Position numbers and translations under genes: made by a program. Shown one piece after another: positions 44,392-56,400 of a stretch of 64,000 nt of DNA; the first letter of the stretch is position 1; each line of letters begins with the position of its first letter. The notes under the pieces are model-generated. The model was given only the letters and a program-made list of their open reading frames with translations. It did not search any database and had not been told where the DNA came from. Source of the DNA: Ornithodoros turicata (lineage: Eukaryota > Arthropoda > Arachnida > Ixodida > Argasidae); contig NC_088206.1 in NCBI RefSeq assembly GCF_037126465.1, positions 53,300,841 through 53,364,840 on the forward strand, written 5' to 3'.

Positions 44392-45407
44392 TCATCAAGG
44401 AATAAATAGGCGTCCATTCTGTATATTTAGTTGCCCATTATGAAGTGTTTTTTTGCCCAAAACGAGCAGTGGATGCAGGTTGCTTGATCGCTCTTCCGAC
44501 GTTCAATCGAGCACACTTGCATTTTACCCGGCGGCAAATACAGTTTGAGTGCATAATATGCTTGAAAGAACACCTTACACTACACAGGTACTGTTGTCAT
44601 CAATATATGTGCGAGCACTCGAGCGCTTTTTTGCATGCATTGCTAGCATGGTACACGGTGTTCTCTGCGGAAGCAAGTGCCACATTCATTTCTTTGAATT
44701 ACCTTCACGCACAAGTTCGGTATTACGTCACAATCAGACCACGATTGTCACCTTTTTTCATGTATTTTGGTATTATTTTGTGCCTTGGTTTGATTTGTGA
44801 TAAAGAATCCTACGTAACGGTGGTGTGGCGCGACTTGAATAACGCTTTGTGTCTGAGCTGTATCGTCAGCTTGTTACGATAGTAATAATTTGTAGCGTGT
44901 CGTGCTATTTGAAACAGTTTTTAAGGCAAAAGTGGTCTCTCAATACAGGTTTCGTCATGAGGGCTACCCAGTGAATAATCTGTGTAGTGTGATACGGCTG
45001 GGTGTACAGGTAAGTATCACGTTCCTCATCCACTGGTTTCTACTTTACAGGAAGGAACAACCTCAGTGCACGCACTGTGGTTAGCCTCTCTCAGTTTTGC
45101 ATATTTTCTTACATGTTCACATCACACACCTTACACTTTAGGCTCCTTCACCCAGCAATATAATAATTAGAGATTATAATTCTTTTTAGAAGAGTTCCCC
45201 ATATTCTTTTTAGAATAGTTTTTCATCTTTTAGTTTTTAGAAGATACAGGGATTGTAAACCATGTTTTAAACTGATGTTTTAACATTTGTCCAATGCATT
45301 TATTAAACAACATATTCATTTTTAACTGGTTGCACCCAAACCAATGTTCTGATGTATTATTTCCTTTGTTGTCGATGCACCATAAAAATTGGAATAATCA
45401 TAATCAA

Positions 45408-45525
45408 TGCAGGTTACTTCACAGCTGCCTCGACATACTCAAGAAATGGGTGCAGAACCTGCGTAATGCCCACAAACTTTGATTACCACAGCACCTCCAG
45501 AAAGTATGTGTCACATGGGATTTTT
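45408..45525 (+). pseudogene. Weak THAP-like remnant in the 3.2-kb transposon
   Basis: After CAATGCAG, the frame DILKKWVQNLRNAHKL, stop, LPQHLQKVCVTWDF resembles the second half of a THAP domain (KW-x-LR...LP...C..). In copy 2 (about 61935-62045, reverse) the 3' part is KVKAYVSHGIFK in another frame. The match is loose and both copies are broken. Confidence 0.25.
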
Positions 45526-46960
45526 AAATGTATTCACAATATATAATACCTTGTATTAACTGTTGTAGATCTAAGCCGTCTCTACAGTACACTCTCAGAA
45601 ATTAAAACCGTGAGAACCGTGATAATTGTTTCAGTTAATAGGCATGCACATATATGCTATAAGAAGAAAATTATTTCTTGAGAATGCACTTCTGTGGCTA
45701 CTGGTGTTGTTTACATCTACTGTTGATCACATTCATTTATCACATATTATATTCTTATATATAAACACATATTTGATCACATTAAATTCAAAATTCATCA
45801 TATATAAGAAAATACCAGGAGGGAAGTTGCTATTCATTGCTCATTCTAACCTAAAATTGAGTGCTACAAATTTAGAGAGAGTACCTGTCCATTGTCATTC
45901 CTAAAATATATATTGTCATTGTAGCAAGGTCATAAAACAATAAATGTAGTCTTTTGTGACCTCCCTGCACGTTCATTGTGTCCTGAAACGCATAAGTGCA
46001 AGAAATAACTTGAATAAACTTGATGTTGTATAAACTTGATATAAAATGTTGGATAATATAATGTATGATATAAAATGTTGAATAAACTTGAACTTGTATA
46101 TTCTCTTTACTCACCATCAGTGACCTTCTTTACAAAAGCATATCGTGTTAGATTTTTTTTTGTTTACGTTTCACAGACGGGGTACACGAGGGCCAAAATG
46201 ACAAAATCACAACTGTTTCAAGCTCCAAATCGTCCTGCTGCAATTATCCTGTTGCAGACCATACGTGTGTAGTGCAAGAAGGCCCTTGCACATCAAAATG
46301 TAAGATGGGAGTCACAGTTCATGCAAAGTGGTTCCTATGAGAGACTTCGATGCTGAACAAAATTGTGCAAACTGCGGAAGGTGCCATAGAAGATATTCAG
46401 AAAGCGTGTCTGGTCTCACAACGGTGCTACTACGCTCTCTTTTAGATGACGATGATACTCATTGGAGTTTCAGATGTGCAGCTGCATTTTTTCGAACGTG
46501 CTCCACGTAACAAGCATGACAAAGTCAGCACTGGATAGCAGGCCCCCGTTCCTAAGCAGCTTTGCTCACGCTGCAGTTGTATTTAGCAAAAGCATGTGAG
46601 TACTCAAGAAGGACATTCAGTTTGGCACAACCGCGCCTGCAAATAATCAGAACAAATGAAGGAAGAAACAAACAAACAGAAGGGCTGTACTTTAAAAAGA
46701 GGTAAATCTTGTGTCTCAAGGAGGTGTTACCACTTTTAAGTAACTTAATTGATTAAGCTTACATCACTACCTGATTAACTGTCCAAACGACCGTGTTCTA
46801 ATTGCGTGAAGCAATTAAATCACGCTCACAACGTATTTGGGCTGCTTCGGTGTGTCCATATTTGCGAGGCAAAGCACCGCAGTCGTTCACTAAAAGACAC
46901 TTTCTGCGGCGGTGCTTGATATAAATCATACGAAACCGATACACGGCTAAAACAACGGCT

Positions 46961-47182
46961 GTGATTCTACAGAACGATCTCTTTCTGCCATGCGAGTATA
47001 TCCTTTTCCGGACCGTTCTTTATGGAACAATTTTTGTCCAGAACGCAGCACGGGATATTACATACATGGTGGTTGTTAACCTCACATCGTTTCTTGTTGA
47101 AATATTGGCTGGGAAATACTGTAGTATACAATCCCCAGCGCTGCACTGCTGTGACGGTCTAGTTTCGGAATGCAAAACATAA
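46961..47182 (+). other. 73-codon ORF conserved in both copies of the transposon
   Basis: MILQNDLFLPCEY...VVVNLTSFLVEILAGK...DGLVSECKT is open here and at 59415-59636 (-), with about ten substitutions and no stop. It lies about 260 bp inside the TIR. Family unknown; may be a real product or part of a terminal exon, or just slow divergence. Confidence 0.35.
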
Positions 47183-47446
47183 CGTAATTAAGAATCGAAC
47201 GGCAGGACACCTGTGAAACACTGTTAGGATACATCAGTATACTGGCACCTTACAAAATTGTGTGATGACAAGCAACGATCAACGCCTGCAGCGCTATAAA
47301 TACTCACAATCTCCGTTGCCTCCCATTGTTTTCTATGGGCGCACACTGCGCTTTAGGGCCTCCCAACATGGCGGCCCGAATGCACGCCTCTCCCCCGCGA
47401 GCCCCTCTCCCATGCGCCATCCAGCCTTTATAGATAGAGATCAGTG

Positions 47447-50400
47447 GCCGAAACGTGTCGAATAATGGGTCGATTGTGGCGCCGCCGCAGTCATGTACGT
47501 TATGAGGAACTAAAATATGATAGCAGCAGTTACGTTATTTTTTACGTCAGCTGAAAAGGGACAATCCTGCATGGAAAGATTTGTCCTACAACGCCTTCCA
47601 AAAATCACGTGCATAACGAAACCGTCTTACATCAGGCCTAGAGGAAAAACACGTGAGCCGAAACGTGTCGAATAATGGGTCGATTGTGGCGCCGCCGCAG
47701 TCATGTACGTTATGAGGAACTAAAATATGATAGCAGCAGTTACGTTATTTTTTACGTCAGCTGAAAAGGGACAATACTGCATGGAAACATTTGTCCTACA
47801 ACGCCTTCCAAAAACCACGTGCATAACGAAACCGTCTTACATCAGGCCTAGAGGAAAAACACGTGAGCCGAAACGTGTCGCATAATGGGTCGAGTGTGGC
47901 GCCGCCGCAGTCATGTACGAAATGAAAAACTAAAATAGATAACAGCAGTTACGCTATTTTTTACGTCAGCTGAAAAGCGACAATCCTGCATGGAAAGATT
48001 TGTCCTACAACGCCTTCCAAAAACCACGTGCATAACGAAACCGTCTTACTTCAGGCCAGGCTATGCAGCCCTAGAGGAAAAACACGTGAGCCGAAATGTA
48101 TCGAATAATGGATTGATTGTGGCGCCGCCGCAGTCATGTACGGAATGAAAAGCTAAAATATGATAGCAGCAGTTACGTTATTTTTTACGTCAGCTGAAAA
48201 GCGACAATCCTGCATGGAAAGATTTGTCCTACAACGCCTTCCAAAAACCACGTGCATAACGAAACCGTCTTACATCAGGCCTAGAGGAAAAACACATGAG
48301 CCGAAACGTGTCGAATAATGGGTCGATTGTGGCGCCGCCGCAGTCATGTACGGAATGATAAACTAAAATATGTTAGCAGCAGTTACGCTATTTTTTTACG
48401 TCAGCTCAAAAGCGACAATCCTGTGTGGAAACATTTGTTCTACAGCGCCTTCCAAAAACCACGTGCATAACCAAACCGTCTTACTTCAGGCCTAGAGGAA
48501 AAACACGTGAGCCGAAACGTGTCGCATAATGGGTCGATTGTGGCGCCGCCGCAGTCATGTACGGAACGATAAACTAAAATATGATAGCAGCAGTTACGCT
48601 ATTTTTTACGTCAGTTGAAAAGCGACAATCCCGCATGGAATCATTTGTCCTACAGCGCCTTCAAAAAACCACGTGCATATCGACACCCTCTTACTTCAGG
48701 CCTAGAGAGAAAACACGTGAGCCGAAACGTGTCGAATAATGGGTCGATTGTGGCGCCGCCGCAGTCATGTACGGAATGAAAAGCTAAAATATGATAGCAG
48801 CAGTTACGTTATTTTTTACGTCAGCTGAAAAGCGACAATCCTGCATGGAAACATTTGTTCTACAGCGCCTTCCAAAAACCACGTGCATAACCAAACCGTC
48901 TTACTTCAGGCCTAGAGGAAAAACACGTGAGCCGAAACGTGTCGCATAATGGGTCGATTGTGGCGCCGCCGCAGTCATGTACGGAACGATAAACTAAAAT
49001 ATGATAGCAGCAGTTACGCTATTTTTTACGTCAGTTGAAAAGCGACAATCCCGCATGGAATCATTTGTCCTACAGCGCCTTCAAAAAACCACGTGCATAT
49101 CGACACCCTCTTACATCAGGCCTAGAGGAAAAACACGTGAGCCGAAACGTGTCGAATAATGGGTCGATTGTGGCGCCGCCGCAGTCATGTACGTTATGAG
49201 GAACTAAAATATGATAGCAGCAGTTACGTTATTTTTTACGTCAGCTGAAAAGGGACAATACTGCATGGAAACATTTGTCCTACAACGCCTTCCAAAAACC
49301 ACGTGCATAACGAAACCGTCTTACATCAGGCCTAGAGGAAAAACACGTGAGCCGAAACGTGTCGCATAATGGGTCGAGTGTGGCGCCGCCGCAGTCATGT
49401 ACGGAATGAAAAACTAAAATAGATAACAGCAGTTACGCTATTTTTTACGTCAGCTGAAAAGCGACAATCCTGCATGGAAAGATTTGTCCTACAACGCCTT
49501 CCAAAAACCACGTGCATAACGAAACCGTCTTACTTCAGGCCAGGCTATGCAGCCCTAGAGGAAAAACACGTGAGCCGAAATGTATCGAATAATGGATTGA
49601 TTGTGGCGCCGCCGCAGTCATGTACGGAATGAAAAGCTAAAATATGATAGCAGCAGTTACGTTATTTTTTACGTCAGCTGAAAAGCGACAATCCTGCATG
49701 GAAAGATTTGTCCTACAACGCCTTCCAAAAACCACGTGCATAACGAAACCGTCTTACATCAGGCCTAGAGGAAAAACACATGAGCCGAAACGTGTCGAAT
49801 AATGGGTCGATTGTGGCGCCGCCGCAGTCATGTACGGAATGATAAACTAAAATATGATAGCAGCAGTTACGCTATTTTTTTACGTCAGCTCAAAAGCGAC
49901 AATCCTGTGTGGAAACATTTGTTCTACAGCGCCTTCCAAAAACCACGTGCATAACCAAACCGTCTTACTTCAGGCCTAGAGGAAAAACACGTGAGCCGAA
50001 ACGTGTCGCATAATGGGTCGATTGTGGCGCCGCCGCAGTCATGTACGGAACGATAAACTAAAATATGATAGCAGCAGTTACGCTATTTTTTACGTCAGTT
50101 GAAAAGCGACAATCCCGCATGGAATCGTTTGTCCTACAGCGCCTTCAAAAAACCACGTGCATATCGACACCCTCTTACTTCAGGCCTAGAGAGAAAACAC
50201 GTGAGCCGAAACGTGTCGAATAATGGGTCGATTGTGGCGCCGCCGCAGTCATGTACGGAATGATAAACTAAAATATGATAGCAGCAGTTACGCAATTTTT
50301 TACGTCAGCTCAAAAGCGACAATCCTGCATGGAAAGATTTGTCCTACAACGCCTTCCAAAAATCACGTGCATAACGAAACCGTCTTACATCAGGCCTAGA

Positions 50401-53400
50401 GGAAAAACACGTGAGCCGAAACGTGTCGAATAATGGGTCGATTGTGGCGCCGCAGTCATGTACGTTATGAGGAACTAAAATATGATAGCAGCAGTTACGT
50501 TATTTTTTACGTCAGCTGAAAAGCGACAATCCTGCATGGAAAGATTTGTCCTACAACGCCTTCCAAAAACCACGTGCATAACGAAACCGTCTTACATCAG
50601 GCCTAGAGGAAAAACACGTGAGCCGAAACGTGTCGAATAATGGGTCGATTGTGGCGCCGCCGCAGTCATGTAATTTATGAGAAACTAAAATATGATAGCA
50701 GCAGTTACGTTATTTTTTACGCCAGCTGAAAAGCGACAATCCTGCATGGAAACATTTGTCCTACAACGCCTTCCAAAAACCACGTGCATAACGAAACCGT
50801 CTTACATCAGGCCTAGAGGAAAAACACGTGAGCCGAAACGTGTCGAATAATGGGTCGATTGTGGCGCCGCCGCAGTCATGTACGGAATGATAAACTAAAA
50901 TATGATAGCAGCAGTTACGCTATTTTTTTACGTCAGCTCAAAAGCGACAATCCTGTGTGGAAACATTTGTTCTACAGCGCCTTCCAAAAACCACGTGCAT
51001 AACCAAACCGTCTTACTTCAGGCCTAGAGGAAAAACACGTGAGCCGAAACGTGTCGCATAATGGGTCGATTGTGGCGCCGCCGCAGTCATGTACGGAATG
51101 AAAAGCTAAAATATGATAGCAGCAGTTACGTTATTTTTTACGTCAGCTGAAAAGCGACAATCCTGCATGGAAAGATTTGTCCTACAACGCCTTCCAAAAA
51201 TCACGTGCATAACGAAACCGTCTTACATCAGGCCTAGAGGAAAAACACGTGAGCCGAAACGTGTCGAATAATGGGTCGATTGTGGCGCCGCCGCAGTCAT
51301 GTACGTTATGAGGAACTAAAATATGATAGCAGCAGTTACGTTATTTTTTACGTCAGCTGAAAAGGGACAATACTGCATGGAAACATTTGTCCTACAACGC
51401 CTTCCAAAAACCACGTGCATAACGAAACCGTCTTACTTCAGGCCTAGAGGAAAAACACGTGAGCCGAAACGTGTCGAATAATGGGTCGATTGTGGCGCCG
51501 CCGCAGTCATGTACGGAATGATAAACTAAAATATGATAGCAGCAGTTACGCTATTTTTTACGTCAGCTCAAAAGCGACAATCCTGCATGGAAACATTTGT
51601 CCTACAGTGCCTTCCAAAAATCACGTGCATAACGAAACCGTCTTACATCAGGCCTAGAGGAAAAACACGTGAGCCGAAACGTGTCGAATAATGGGTCGAT
51701 TGTGGCGCCGCCGCAGTCATGTACGTTATGAGGAACTAAAATATGATAGCAGCAGTTACGTTATTTTTTACGTCAGCTGAAAAGGGACAATACTGCATGG
51801 AAACATTTGTCCTACAACGCCTTCCAAAAACCACGTGCATAACGAAACCGTCTTACATCAGGCCTAGAGGAAAAACACGTGAGCCGAAACGTGTCGAATA
51901 ATGGGTCGATTGTGGCGCCGCCGCAGTCATGTACGGAATGATAAACTAAAATATGATAGCAGCAGTTACGCTATTTTTTACGTCAGCTGAAAAGGGACAA
52001 TACTGCATGGAAACATTTGTCCTACAACGCCTTCCAAAAACCACGTGCATAACGAAACCGTCTTACTTCAGGCCAGGCTATGCAGCCCTAGAGGAAAAAC
52101 ACGTGAGCCGAAACGTGTCGAATAATGGGTCGATTGTGGCGCCGCCGCAGTCATGTACGGAATGATAAACTAAAATATGATAGCAGCAGTTACGCTATTT
52201 TTTACGTCAGCTCAAAAGCGACAATCCTGCATGGAAACATTTGTCCTACAGTGCCTTCCAAAAAACACGTGCATAACGAAACCGTCTTACATCAGGCCTA
52301 GAGGAAAAACACGTGAGCCGAAATGTGTCGAATAATGGATTGATTGTGGCGCCGCCGCAGTCATGTACGGAACGATAAACTAAAATATGATAGCAGCAGT
52401 TACGCTATTTTTTACGTCAGTTGAAAAGCGACAATCCCGCATGGAATCATTTGTCCTACAGCGCCTTCAAAAAACCACGTGCATATCGACACCCTCTTAC
52501 TTCAGGCCTAGAGAGAAAACACGTGAGCCGAAACGTGTCGAATAATGGGTCGATTGTGGCGCCGCCGCAGTCATGTACGGAATGATAAACTAAAATATGA
52601 TAGCAGCAGTTACGCAATTTTTTACGTCAGCTCAAAAGCGACAATCCTGCATGGAAAGATTTGTCCTACAACGCCTTCCAAAAATCACGTGCATAACGAA
52701 ACCGTCTTACATCAGGCCTAGAGGAAAAACACGTGAGCCGAAACGTGTCGAATAATGGGTCGATTGTGGCGCCGCCGCAGTCATGTACGTTATGAGGAAC
52801 TAAAATATGATAGCAGCAGTTACGTTATTTTTTACGTCAGCTGAAAAGCGACAATCCTGCATGGAAAGATTTGTCCTACAACGCCTTCCAAAAACCACGT
52901 GCATAACGAAACCGTCTTACATCAGGCCTAGAGGAAAAACACGTGAGCCGAAACGTGTCGAATAATGGGTCGATTGTGGCGCCGCCGCAGTCATGTAATT
53001 TATGAGAAACTAAAATATGATAGCAGCAGTTACGTTATTTTTTACGCCAGCTGAAAAGCGACAATCCTGCATGGAAACATTTGTCCTACAACGCCTTCCA
53101 AAAACCACGTGCATAACGAAACCGTCTTACATCAGGCCTAGAGGAAAAACACGTGAGCCGAAACGTGTCGAATAATGGGTCGATTGTGGCGCCGCCGCAG
53201 TCATGTACGGAATGATAAACTAAAATATGATAGCAGCAGTTACGCTATTTTTTACGTCAGCTCAAAAGCGACAATCCTGCATGGAAACATTTGTCCTACA
53301 GTGCCTTCCAAAAAACACGTGCATAACGAAACCGTCTTACATCAGGCCTAGAGGAAAAACACGTGAGCCGAAATGTGTCGAATAATGGATTGATTGTGGC

Positions 53401-56400
53401 GCCGCCGCAGTCATGTACGGAATGAAAAGCTAAAATATGATAGCAGCAGTTACGTTATTTTTTACGTCAGCTGAAAAGCGACAATCCTGCATGGAAACAT
53501 TTGTTCTACAGCGCCTTCCAAAAACCACGTGCATAACCAAACCGTCTTACTTCAGGCCTAGAGGAAAAACACGTGAGCCGAAACGTGTCGCATAATGGGT
53601 CGATTGTGGCGCCGCCGCAGTCATGTACGGAACGATAAACTAAAATATGATAGCAGCAGTTACGCTATTTTTTACGTCAGTTGAAAAGCGACAATCCCGC
53701 ATGGAATCATTTGTCCTACAGCGCCTTCAAAAAACCACGTGCATATCGACACCCTCTTACTTCAGGCCTAGAGAGAAAACACGTGAGCCGAAACGTGTCG
53801 AATAATGGGTCGATTGTGGCGCCGCCGCAGTCATGTACGGAATGATAAACTAAAATATGATAGCAGCAGTTACGCAATTTTTTACGTCAGCTCAAAAGCG
53901 ACAATCCTGCATGGAAACATTTGTCCTACAGTGCCTTCCAAAAAACACGTGCATAACGAAACCGTCTTACTTCAGGCTATGCAGGCCTAGAGGAAAAACA
54001 CGTGAGCCGAAATGTGTCGAATAATGGATTGATTGTGGCGCCGCCGCAGTCATGTACGGAATGAAAAACTAAAATATGATAGCAGCAGTTACGTTATTTT
54101 AAACGTCAGCTGAAAAGCGACAATCCTGCATGGAAAGATTTGTCCTACAACGCCTTCCAAAAACCACGTGCATAACGAAACCGTCTTACATCAGGCCTAG
54201 AGGAAAAACACGTGAGCCGAAACGTGTCGAATAATGGGTCGATTGTGGCGCCGCCGCAGTCATGTAATTTATGAGAAACTAAAATATGATAGCAGCAGTT
54301 ACGTTATTTTTTACGCCAGCTGAAAAGCGACAATCCTGCATGGAAACATTTGTCCTACAACGCCTTCCAAAAACCACGTGCATAACGAAACCGTCTTACA
54401 TCAGGCCTAGAGGAAAAACACGTGAGCCGAAACGTGTCGAATAATGGGTCGATTGTGGCGCCGCCGCAGTCATGTACGGAATGATAAACTAAAATATGAT
54501 AGCAGCAGTTACGCTATTTTTTACGTCAGCTCAAAAGCGACAATCCTGCATGGAAACATTTGTCCTACAGTGCCTTCCAAAAAACACGTGCATAACGAAA
54601 CCGTCTTACATCAGGCCTAGAGGAAAAACACGTGAGCCGAAATGTGTCGAATAATGGATTGATTGTGGCGCCGCCGCAGTCATGTACGGAATGAAAAGCT
54701 AAAATATGATAGCAGCAGTTACGTTATTTTTTACGTCAGCTGAAAAGCGACAATCCTGCATGGAAAGATTTGTCCTACAACGCCTTCCAAAAACCACGTG
54801 CATAACGAAACCGTCTTACATCAGGCCTAGAGGAAAAACACGTGAGCCGAAACGTGTCGAATAATGGGTCGATTGTGGCGCCGCCGCAGTCATGTACGTT
54901 ATGAGGAACTAAAATATGATAGCAGCAGTTACGTTATTTTTTACGTCAGCTGAAAAGGGACAATGCTGCATGGAAACATTTGTCCTACAACGCCTTCCAA
55001 AAACCACGTGCATAATGAAACCGTCTTACATCAGGCCTAGAGGAAAAACACGTGAGCCGAAACGTATCGAATAATGGGTCGATTGTGGCGCCGCCGCAGT
55101 CATGTACGGAATGATAAACTAAAATATGATAGCAGCAGTTACGCATTTTTTTACGTCAGCTCAAAAGCGACAATCCTGCATGGAAACATTTGTCCTACAG
55201 TGCCTTCCAAAAAACACGTGCATAACGAAACCGTCTTACTTCAGGCTATGCAGGCCTAGAGGAAAAACACGTGAGCCGAAACGTGTCGAATAATGGGTCG
55301 ATTGTGGCGCCGCCACAGTCATGTACGGAATGATAAACGAAAATATGATAGCAGCAGTTACGCTATTTTTTACGTCAGCTCAAAAGCGACAATCCTGTGT
55401 GGAAACATTTGTTCTACAGCGCCTTCCAAAAACCACGTGCATAACGAAACCGTCTTACTTCAGGCCTAGAGGAAAAACACGTGAGCCGAAACGTGTCGCA
55501 TAATGGGTCGATTGTGGCGCCGCCGCAGTCATGTACGGAACGATAAACTAAAATATGATAGCAGCAGTTACGCTATTTTTTACGTCAGTTGAAAAGCGAC
55601 AATCCCGCATGGAATCATTTGTCCTACAGCGCCTTCAAAAAACCACGTGCATATCGACACCCTCTTACTTCAGGCCTAGAGAGAAAACACGTGAGCCGAA
55701 ACGTGTCGAATAATGGGTCGATTGTGGCGCCGCCGGCCCGCCGCAGTCATGTACGGAATGATAAACTAAAATATGATAGCAGCAGTTACGCTATTTTTTA
55801 CGTCAGCTGGAAAGCGACAATCCTGCATGGAAACATTTGTCCTACAGTGCCTTCCAAAAAACACCTGCATAACGAAACCGTCTTACATCAGGCCTAGAGG
55901 AAAAACACGTGAGCCGAAACGTGTCGAATAATGGGTCGATTGTGGCGCCGCCGCAGTCATGTACGTTATGAGAAACTAAAATATGATAGCAGCAGTACGT
56001 TATTTTTTACGCCAGCTGAAAAGCGACTATCCTGCATGGAAAGATTTGTCCTACAACGCCTTCCAAAAACCACGTGCATAACGAAACCGTCTTACATCAG
56101 GCCTAGAGGAAAAACACGTGAGCCGAAACGTGTCGAATAATGGGTCGATTGTGGCGCCGCCGCAGTCATGTACGGAATGATAAACTAAAACGTGATAGCA
56201 GCAGTTACGCTATTTTTTACGTCAGCTCAAAAGCGACAATCCTGCATGGAAACATTTGTCCTACAGTGCCTTCCAAAAAACACGTGCATAACGAAACTGT
56301 CTTACTTCAGGCTATGCAGGCCTAGAGGAAAAACACGTGAGCCGAAATGTGTCGAATAATGGATTGATTGTGGCGCCGCCGCAGTCATGTACGGAATGAA

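Larger units (their letters stand above)
44210..47446 (+). mobile_element. 3.2-kb TIR DNA transposon, copy 1, 8-bp target duplication
   Basis: Starts CACTGATCTCGATTGTAAAA and ends with CTTTATAGATAGAGATCAGTG. The TIR of about 35 bp extends into AAAGGCTGGAT. Flanks GCCGAAAC at 44202-44209 and 47447-47454 are an exact 8-bp duplication of satellite sequence. Superfamilies making 8-bp duplications are hAT, P and Merlin. CA/TG ends and a weak THAP-like remnant favour P-like, but no transposase is readable. Promoter-like GC-rich DNA lies just inside both ends. Same element as 59151-63243 in the opposite orientation. Confidence 0.93.

Noticed and set aside
44202..47454. Calling the 3.2-kb element hAT from its 8-bp duplication alone
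   Set aside because: P and Merlin elements also make 8-bp duplications, CACTG does not fit the usual hAT end pattern, and no transposase is readable. Left as unclassified, perhaps P-like.
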